From assembly GCA_007128525.1 (NCBI GenBank), contig SKXG01000375.1, positions 1-14,260 on the forward strand: a stretch of DNA of 14,260 nucleotides. The letters run 5' to 3'. This DNA comes from Pseudomonadales bacterium. Lineage in GTDB: Bacteria; Pseudomonadota; Gammaproteobacteria; Pseudomonadales; Azotimanducaceae. The stretch's first letter is position 1, and the number at the start of each line of letters is the position of its first letter. The notes beneath the pieces are model-generated. The model was not told where the DNA came from, searched no databases, and saw nothing but the letters and a program-made list of their open reading frames with translations. This document shows, in pieces, positions 1 to 5,894 of this stretch. The position numbers were made by a program, and so were the translations under genes.

Positions 1-2684
1 ATCAGGTGGGCGATCTGCGCCTGGCTGTCGAAGCTGATAAAGCCGAGGTCCAGGTCGCGCCAGAAGCGCTGGCTGCGTTCAGCCAGGTTCTGATCCTGCT
101 GCAGCAGCTGTGTGATCAGCCCCTGCTTATGCGACTCAAACTCTGACGCGGTCATATCAGCCAGGTAATCCCGGTAAGCTGTCAGGAAGTTGCGGGTTGC
201 CTCGAACAGCGCGTCGGGGCCCGCCACCGGTGACTGCACGATAAAGCTCATGCCGCCGCGCCGGTGCAGAACGGTCGGTGTCGTGATCACAGCATAGCCA
301 AGCTGCTGTTCGGTCCGCAGATCCGTGAAATAGGGGTTGCGCAGCATTTGTGCCGTCAGGCCCATCAGGCCCCGCGACTGCAGGCTGTCGTCGGGCGCCT
401 GGAAGTACAGCACAAAGCCGGCATCATCCTGGTCGACGTCCACTTGCATCCTTAGAGGGCCGCGCTCTGCCAGGGACAGCACCTGGGGTTCGGCGCGATG
501 CAGCGGCCGCAGTGGCAGGCCGCGGTGCAGCGCTTCAGCCATCTCCCTGGCGTCGGACACTTCAAAGTTGCCATGCAGCAGCGCAGTTACCTTGACCGCC
601 CCTAGCTTTTGCAGCATCCAGGCCTGCAGCGAGTCTGCGTCGACCTGCTGCATGCGGTCTGCCAGTTCATCCGGGTGCCAGCTGGTTGATACCAGCAGAT
701 GATTTACGCCGCTGAAGGCCTGTTGATAGACGCGCTCGGTGCGGAAGTTGCGCCAGTTCCGAATCTGTTCGTCGCGGAGCAGTGCCAGAATGTCGGGGTC
801 GGGCTCAAATTCACTGAGCACCTGCAAAATGTCGCGGGTGAGTAGCGCTTGCTTGTCACTGAATCCGCTCAGGCTGATCCGCAGCCCGGCCGTTGTGGTG
901 CCAATGTCGTAACGCAGTCCGGCCAGCTCGGCAGGATAGGCATAGGCGTTGAGTTCATGCTGAATAAGCCGGCTCAACAGACGGGCGTGGACCTGGTCGG
1001 TGCGCGTATTCAGTCCGTCATGAACAGCAATCTCGATATAGGTCGAGGCACGCGGTGCGCCGAAGCTCGGGTCACGGGCCAGCCAGAGATCCAGGCCGGG
1101 ATCGCTGATGAGCAGCTGCGGCTGCTCGTCCTTCGTATCGATCATGGCCAGTGACTCGGGCAGGAAGGGGTTGGGATCCGGCAAGGTCAGCTGCCCGGCC
1201 AGACCGGCCTGTGCCGCCAACGTGCTGCGGTCGGGCAAGTCCAGGGCCTCCACGCTATAACTGACATTGAACCAGGGCTCGGTGCGGTCCCCTTCGATGT
1301 CCGGACCAGCGCGTTCGACCAGTATGTTGTCCGGGCGCAGATAGCTCAAGAACCGGCGGATCAGCAACGCGTCGAACTCACGCATCAGATACGGAGCCTG
1401 CAACAGATCCTCAGGCGGGAACAGTCGCATGTTCGGCGACAGTCGATAGGCATAAGCCGACGGATTGGTTTTTTCCTGGAAGTCGAATTCAAGCTGGGCG
1501 ATGGCGGCCTGCTCTTCGTAGCGCCAGGCTTCAATGCCATAGTTGTCGATGAGTTCGATATAGGCGAACAGCGCAGCTTTGATGTCGTCCTGGTGCGCCC
1601 GCCCTTGATCGGTGAGCCGGAACCGTACGCTGAGCATGGCATTGTTCTGGTCGGATCTTTGCGGTGACGCCACCAGCGATTCGATCCAGCCCTGCTCGCG
1701 AAGGATTTGATGCAGGCTGCCTTCACCTTCGTGGCCAAGCAGGTTGGCCAGATAGGACAGCGGCTGACGATCGTAATAGGGGTCGATCGACGGTACCGGG
1801 AAGCTGAAGCTCAACAGCTCGTTGTCGCGCAATGTCTGGTAGCGCAGCTGCTTGGGCAGGGCGCCTTCGGCAAACAACGGTGGTGGGTCGGCAGCCGGCA
1901 CGGTTTCCCGTCTCTCAATGGCGGCAAACCGCTCTTCGACCCAGGCTTGCAGCGTGTTCAGCGACTGATTGCCGATGACCACCAGGCCCATCTCATCCGC
2001 CGAGTGATGGTCGGCAAAGAACGTCAGCAGTTCATCCCGGATATCACCGGACAGCGTCTCCAGGCTGCCGATGTTGAAGCGGGAACCGGGATGCTCCGGA
2101 TTCATTACCTGCTTGCGGACAGCGAAACCGCGCCAGGGATCGTTGCGCAGCTGCATTTGATACTCGGAGTGAATGGCGCTTTTCTCGCGTTCGGTGTAGT
2201 CGGGGTCGAAGCGCGGCGCAATGAAGAACTGGGAGAACCGGTCCAGCGCGCCGTCCAGATACTCAGGCTGAATGTCGAAAAAGTAATTGGTGTGGTCGGC
2301 AGCTGTGTAAGCATTGTGGCGGCCGCCATGGCGCGCGATGTAGCTGCCGTAGGCATCCACATCCGGATACTTGTCCGTGCCGAGGAACAGCATGTGCTCA
2401 AGGAAGTGGGCCATGCCCTCGCGCTCATCCGGGTCGTCGTGCGAGCCCCGGTATACACTCAGCGAGGCCGCGGCCTTGTCGGCATCCGGGTCCTCGATCA
2501 GCAGTACGTCGAGGCCGTTGTCGAGCGTCAGGAATTGGTAGAGGCGGTCGTCGTTGGGGCTCTGCCGGACTTCCGGTGCATCAGGCACTGTGGTACAGCC
2601 GGCCGACAGCATTGCGGCCAGGATCATCAGCACGGGTAAGGTCAGCCAGTTACGGGGCCGTGCACGGAGCAGTGTATGCAGCAA
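1..2684 (-). CDS. M16 family zinc protease (pitrilysin/insulysin-like), predicted lipoprotein, C-terminus cut by window edge
   Basis: Predicted periplasmic or membrane-anchored metalloendopeptidase of the insulinase class (M16A), a family that cleaves peptides inside a closed two-half chamber. About 894 codons are visible and the frame is open at base 1; family members are about 950 residues, so only a short C-terminal piece is missing. The inverted zinc site HFLEH lies at residues 93-97. The third ligand is E174, 77 residues after the second His as in pitrilysin, with E167 giving the usual E-x6-E pair. The N-terminus has a basic start, a hydrophobic stretch and a lipobox LSAG-C with Cys30. 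Residue +2 is Thr, not Asp, which favours outer-membrane sorting. I chose a TTG start because a strong AAGGAGAGG lies just upstream; the next in-frame ATG (codon 20) would leave only nine residues before the lipobox Cys. The gene is divergent from the glycine-zipper gene. The family assignment is secure; the substrate is unknown. Confidence 0.93.
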   Translation of the reverse strand, partial: MLHTLLRARPRNWLTLPVLMILAAMLSAGCTTVPDAPEVRQSPNDDRLYQFLTLDNGLDVLLIEDPDADKAAASLSVYRGSHDDPDEREGMAHFLEHMLFLGTDKYPDVDAYGSYIARHGGRHNAYTAADHTNYFFDIQPEYLDGALDRFSQFFIAPRFDPDYTEREKSAIHSEYQMQLRNDPWRGFAVRKQVMNPEHPGSRFNIGSLETLSGDIRDELLTFFADHHSADEMGLVVIGNQSLNTLQAWVEERFAAIERRETVPAADPPPLFAEGALPKQLRYQTLRDNELLSFSFPVPSIDPYYDRQPLSYLANLLGHEGEGSLHQILREQGWIESLVASPQRSDQNNAMLSVRFRLTDQGRAHQDDIKAALFAYIELIDNYGIEAWRYEEQAAIAQLEFDFQEKTNPSAYAYRLSPNMRLFPPEDLLQAPYLMREFDALLIRRFLSYLRPDNILVERAGPDIEGDRTEPWFNVSYSVEALDLPDRSTLAAQAGLAGQLTLPDPNPFLPESLAMIDTKDEQPQLLISDPGLDLWLARDPSFGAPRASTYIEIAVHDGLNTRTDQVHARLLSRLIQHELNAYAYPAELAGLRYDIGTTTAGLRISLSGFSDKQALLTRDILQVLSEFEPDPDILALLRDEQIRNWRNFRTERVYQQAFSGVNHLLVSTSWHPDELADRMQQVDADSLQAWMLQKLGAVKVTALLHGNFEVSDAREMAEALHRGLPLRPLHRAEPQVLSLAERGPLRMQVDVDQDDAGFVLYFQAPDDSLQSRGLMGLTAQMLRNPYFTDLRTEQQLGYAVITTPTVLHRRGGMSFIVQSPVAGPDALFEATRNFLTAYRDYLADMTASEFESHKQGLITQLLQQDQNLAERSQRFWRDLDLGFISFDSQAQIAHL

Positions 2685-2687
2685 GAT

Positions 2688-2696
2688 CCTCTCCTT
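2688..2696 (-). promoter_or_regulatory. Strong Shine-Dalgarno deciding the TTG start of the M16 protease
   Basis: Read on the minus strand the sequence is AAGGAGAGG, followed by ATC and then TTG. No in-frame ATG or GTG lies at this distance, so the site supports a TTG start at 2684. The resulting N-terminus makes sense as a lipoprotein signal. Confidence 0.7.
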
Positions 2697-2722
2697 CAGC
2701 GATTCGTTCTCAGTTGACCGGC

Positions 2723-2731
2723 CATTCTAGC
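2723..2731 (-). promoter_or_regulatory. Candidate extended -10 promoter for the M16 protease
   Basis: On the minus strand TGC-TAGAAT matches an extended -10 (TGnTATAAT with one mismatch). No good -35 hexamer is seen 16-18 bases upstream, which is tolerable for extended -10 promoters. A start site near 2716 would give a leader of about 30 bases before the TTG start. This is a pattern match only. Confidence 0.4.
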
Positions 2732-2776
2732 AGCTGGGCTGTCGAACCCCAGCCGCAGGCGGCAACAGCATTTGGC

Positions 2777-2791
2777 ATCGGTCTGACCGAT
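2777..2791. repeat. Perfect 7-1-7 inverted repeat between divergent genes, operator candidate
   Basis: ATCGGTC-T-GACCGAT is a perfect palindrome with a one-base centre. It lies in the 180-bp region between the divergent M16 and glycine-zipper genes. A TTGGCA hexamer at 2772-2777 touches its left arm, but no convincing -10 follows at 17 bases. The spacing and position suit a dimeric repressor site. Nothing in the window identifies the binding protein, and the rest of this intergenic region holds no other clear signal. Confidence 0.35.
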
Positions 2792-2864
2792 CCGTTCATT
2801 AAGCATTCAGGCCGGGCCGACTAGATTGAGAGCAATTCGACAGGACCATGACAGGAGTGGACCG

Positions 2865-3431
2865 ATGACAGTACTGAAAGCTCGAACCTATCGCGATCTG
2901 GCGTCCTGGCTGACTGGCCTGGCGGCAGCCGGCGTCCTGCTGACCGGGGCCAACGCGGCCCAGGCGCGTGGTGGCTATGATACGGCACGGGTTATTCGGG
3001 CCGAGCCCATCTATCAGCGGGTTAGCGTCAAGCAGCCCGTTGAGTACTGTGAACTGCAGCAGGTCGCCGAGCGGCCGCGCCGCGATGGCTCCGCAACCGC
3101 GCCGGTACTCGGGGCCATCATTGGCGGTGCCATTGGCAACGCAGTAGGCAGCGGCAAGAGCAACAAGCGCGTTGGCGCTGCGGCCGGGGCGGTCCTGGGC
3201 GGTGCTATCGGCTACGATATGAGCCGGCAGGGCCGGTCGAGCCGACATCCTGGGGCAGTAACCTACCGCACCCAGGAAGTCTGTTCGGTGCGGCATGAGG
3301 TTCGACAGGAGCGCCGGATCACGGGGTATGATGTGACCTACCGCTATCAGGGTCGAACCTATGTCACCCGAACGGATCGTCATCCGGGTGACCGGATTCC
3401 GGTCAGAGTCGATGTCCGGCCAGTATTCTGA
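2865..3431 (+). CDS. YcfJ-like glycine-zipper 2TM (17 kDa antigen-type) envelope protein
   Basis: Small exported envelope protein of 188 residues. The N-terminus (about 1-34) is a signal sequence with a hydrophobic core ending near AQA-RGG. A glycine-zipper 2TM domain spans about residues 80-118, with repeated GAIIGGAIG and GAVLGGAIG runs around a short polar link. The C-terminal part, ending YRYQGRTYVTRTDRHPG and a short tail, resembles E. coli YcfJ. There is no lipobox, so it is probably not a lipoprotein. Two Cys, in VEYCEL and EVCSVRH, remain after cleavage and could form a disulfide. I chose the ATG at 2865 because AGGAG lies 7 bases ahead of it; an upstream in-frame TTG at 2826 would add 13 polar residues before the signal. 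Relatives are linked to biofilm or envelope stress, but the exact role is unknown. It lies 56 bp ahead of the PepSY gene and may be co-transcribed with it. Confidence 0.85.
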   Translation: MTVLKARTYRDLASWLTGLAAAGVLLTGANAAQARGGYDTARVIRAEPIYQRVSVKQPVEYCELQQVAERPRRDGSATAPVLGAIIGGAIGNAVGSGKSNKRVGAAAGAVLGGAIGYDMSRQGRSSRHPGAVTYRTQEVCSVRHEVRQERRITGYDVTYRYQGRTYVTRTDRHPGDRIPVRVDVRPVF

Positions 3432-3487
3432 AGGCAGTCAGGTAGTGCCAAGTTTGTTCGACATTAAAGCAGCAGGTTGAAAACGCA

Positions 3488-3823
3488 ATGACAGCAAGCA
3501 CCCAGAAGTCCCGCTCAGGCAGGCTGCGCAGCAGGCTGTTCCTGGGTGCGTTGCTGCTTGTGCTGGGCATGCCGGCAGCGGGGCAAATCGATATCGACAT
3601 TCAGGTCTCTGGTGGCGACCGGCGGTCTTCTCCTCCGGGAGCGCAGCCATCGATTTCCATAGAACAGGCCACCAACATCGTGCGCAGCCGTTATGCAGAA
3701 GGTCGCGTTGTCTCCGCCCGGCCGACCCGCCGCGGCAATGACACCGGCTACCGGGTTCGCGTGGTTTTGGAAGACGGACGCGTCATAAACGTGTTCGTCG
3801 ATGGACAGGGCCGGATTCGCTGA
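3488..3823 (+). CDS. Small exported PepSY domain protein
   Basis: 111-residue protein with a basic N-terminus and a hydrophobic stretch (LFLGALLLVLGMPAAG, about residues 18-33) typical of a signal peptide. A single PepSY domain follows at about residues 54-111. It begins SISIEQATNIVRSRY, and its second half has the typical VVLEDGRVINVFVDGQGRI. PepSY domains are thought to inhibit or modulate peptidases or to interact with envelope proteins. Small PepSY proteins are often encoded beside two-component systems in Proteobacteria, and this one sits 43 bp ahead of the response regulator on the same strand. I infer a periplasmic modulator or a regulon member of the adjacent kinase. The ribosome site is weak. 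The domain call is firm; the role is inferred. Confidence 0.87.
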   Translation: MTASTQKSRSGRLRSRLFLGALLLVLGMPAAGQIDIDIQVSGGDRRSSPPGAQPSISIEQATNIVRSRYAEGRVVSARPTRRGNDTGYRVRVVLEDGRVINVFVDGQGRIR

Positions 3824-3866
3824 GGTCCAGGTGCCTGCGTCCGGCTGATCACACAGGGAGTCAATC

Positions 3867-4553
3867 ATGCGGGTGTTGGTCGTCGAAGATGAGCCGGCGC
3901 TGCGGCAGCAGCTTCAGGAACACCTTCGCGAGCAGGGATATGTAGTCGACCTGGCGGTCGATGGCGTTGAGGGCGAGTACTATGGGTCTGAATATGACTA
4001 CGATACCGCCGTCATTGATGTGGGCTTGCCCAAGCTTGACGGCATCGAACTGATCCGCCGCCTGCGTGGCAGAGCCCGTAACTATCCCATCCTCATACTC
4101 ACGGCCCGCGGAGACTGGCAGGACAAGGTGACCGGTCTCGAAGCCGGGGCCGACGACTATCTGACCAAACCCTTTCACATGCCAGAGTTGCTGGCACGTC
4201 TCAATGCGCTGGTGCGGCGCGCCGCCGGCCATGCATCGCCACTGATCGGTGCGCCGCCGTTGGAACTGGACACGGCGCGCAAGGAAGCGCGTCTGCATGA
4301 GCAGCCGGTAGTGCTGACGGCCTTTGAGTATCGCGTTCTTGAATACTTGATGCTCAACGCCGGGCGAGTGGTGTCCAAAACGGAGCTGACCGAGCACCTG
4401 TATGAACAGGACTACGATCGAGACAGCAATGTTCTTGAAGTCTTTATCGGGCGTTTGCGCCGCAAGCTGGACCCGGACGGGACGATGCAGCCGATCGTCA
4501 CGGTGAGAGGGCAAGGGTACCGGTTTGGTTTGTCCACGCAGCGCGCGGGTTGA
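3867..4553 (+). CDS. phoP: PhoP-like response regulator (OmpR family)
   Basis: Cytoplasmic DNA-binding response regulator of 228 residues, the usual OmpR/PhoP length. The receiver domain (1-120) has the acidic pocket E7-D8, phospho-acceptor D51 in VIDVGLP, T79 and K101 in LTKPF; D51 and K101 have the same numbering as E. coli PhoP. The winged-helix output domain covers about 125-223, ending with the typical NVLEVFIGRLRRKLD and VRGQGYRF. A GGGAG ribosome site stands 8 bases before the ATG. The kinase gene starts 3 bases after its stop, so the two are surely one operon. In the family the phosphorylated protein activates genes for low Mg2+, antimicrobial peptides or acid stress; the targets here are not known. 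I saw no clear PhoP-box direct repeats ahead of the group. Confidence 0.93.
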   Translation: MRVLVVEDEPALRQQLQEHLREQGYVVDLAVDGVEGEYYGSEYDYDTAVIDVGLPKLDGIELIRRLRGRARNYPILILTARGDWQDKVTGLEAGADDYLTKPFHMPELLARLNALVRRAAGHASPLIGAPPLELDTARKEARLHEQPVVLTAFEYRVLEYLMLNAGRVVSKTELTEHLYEQDYDRDSNVLEVFIGRLRRKLDPDGTMQPIVTVRGQGYRFGLSTQRAG

Positions 4554-4556
4554 CGT

Positions 4557-5894
4557 GTGGCCAGTCGGGTGCGCCTGACCGTTCGTTTTCTGCTGACGAC
4601 CACGCTGGTGCTGGGTTTGTCATTGGCCGCTGTGGCTGCGGTTCTTGAGCGTGCCTACAGTGCCAGTCTCATGGCCAGCGCTGAAGAGCAGCTGCAACTT
4701 CTATTGTTCAGTCTGCTGGGTGCCGCCGATGACAGTGGCGCCGAACTCCGGTTTCCTGACGAATTACCAGAGCCGCGCCTGACGCAGCCGGAGTCCGGCC
4801 TTTATGCATTGGTCCTGGATGAAGACGGTGCAGTGATCTGGCGATCTGCCTCGCACCAGCTGACGGCATTGCCTGCGGGCCTTGGGCTGAACGCGCCGCC
4901 GCAGCGCCCCGGCCGCTTCGAGTTTCATGAGCGAAACGGCCACTACGAAATGAGTTATGGGGCCATCTGGGCAGAGGAACAGCACGAGCGCACCTATGTG
5001 TTTCGGGTTCTGGTAGACAAGACGCCCTATCAGGCCAGGTTAAGCACCTTTCGCCGCCACATGACCCTGGGTGCACTCAGTGTGATCGCATTGCTGGCGC
5101 TGGTGCAGTATCTGGCCATGCTCTGGGGCATGCGCCCCATTCATGCCATGGCTGGGCGCGTTCGGGCGCTGGAGCGGGGTGAGCGGGCCAGGATGGGCAG
5201 CGATCACCCGCGTGAGTTGCTCGGACTGGCGCGCAGCATCGACCGTTTTCTCGATCATGAGCAGCAGACCCGGGAACGTTATCGGCGTGCCATGGGTGAC
5301 CTGGCACACAGCCTGAAAACGCCGCTGGCCGTCCTGACCAACGAACTGCAGCAGCCGGCTCGGGCCGATCAGGCTTTGATCGCGGCCCAGCTGGACCGGA
5401 TGCAGAATGCAATCAGCTACCAGCTGTCCCGACCGCTGGCAGCGCCGCGGCTGTTGCCCGGTGAGGCTGTGCCTGTAGCGCCCCTGATCACGCGTCTGTC
5501 CGAGGCGCTCAGCAAAGCCTGGCACGACAAAGACATGGTGCTGACACTGGATCTGGATCCCTCTGTTGTTGTGCGCGCAGATGAGCGAGACCTCATGGAG
5601 ATACTCGGCAATCTGCTCGATAACGCCTACAAATATGGCCGTGCGCAGGTCCGGGTCACGCTGCAGCCCGGTAACGGACAGGGCATGAATCTGCTGATTG
5701 AGGACGACGGTCTGGGGATACCCGAGGCGCAGCGTGGCCTGGTGCTGGAGCGTGGCGCACGGGCGGACAGTGCTCAGGTTGGGCAGGGCATTGGTCTGGC
5801 TGTGGTCGTCGACCTGCTGTCGAGCTATGGCGGCAGCCTGTCGATTGAGGCCGCAGAACTCGGTGGTGCCGGTATCAGGGTCGACCTGCCTTGA
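4557..5894 (+). CDS. phoQ: PhoQ-like sensor histidine kinase
   Basis: Inner-membrane histidine kinase of 445 residues. TM1 is at about 9-30. A periplasmic sensor of about 135 residues follows, then TM2 at about 169-192 and a HAMP-like linker. The H-box is DLAHSLKTPLAVL with H251, the form typical of PhoQ. N356 lies in the N-box (NLLDNAYKYG), D384 in the G1 box (EDDGLGIP), and the G2 box GQGIG is at 409-413. The sensor lacks the long run of acidic residues that E. coli PhoQ uses to bind divalent cations; only short clusters such as DEDGA and AEEQHE are present, so the signal may differ. The start is GTG, 3 bases after the regulator stop, without a clear Shine-Dalgarno, which suggests translational coupling. 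The 3' end overlaps the convergent DUF349 gene by 20 bases. Confidence 0.92.
   Translation: MASRVRLTVRFLLTTTLVLGLSLAAVAAVLERAYSASLMASAEEQLQLLLFSLLGAADDSGAELRFPDELPEPRLTQPESGLYALVLDEDGAVIWRSASHQLTALPAGLGLNAPPQRPGRFEFHERNGHYEMSYGAIWAEEQHERTYVFRVLVDKTPYQARLSTFRRHMTLGALSVIALLALVQYLAMLWGMRPIHAMAGRVRALERGERARMGSDHPRELLGLARSIDRFLDHEQQTRERYRRAMGDLAHSLKTPLAVLTNELQQPARADQALIAAQLDRMQNAISYQLSRPLAAPRLLPGEAVPVAPLITRLSEALSKAWHDKDMVLTLDLDPSVVVRADERDLMEILGNLLDNAYKYGRAQVRVTLQPGNGQGMNLLIEDDGLGIPEAQRGLVLERGARADSAQVGQGIGLAVVVDLLSSYGGSLSIEAAELGGAGIRVDLP

Noticed and set aside
1707..2639. A 310-codon open frame on the plus strand opposite the M16 protease
   Set aside because: It covers the antisense of the HFLEH zinc-site region, has no recognisable domain, and arises from GC-rich codon use in the real gene.
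2710..2723. CAGTTGACCGGCCA also found at 8521-8534, a possible repeat family
   Set aside because: A single 14-base match in about 14 kb is close to chance expectation, and one copy is inside coding sequence.
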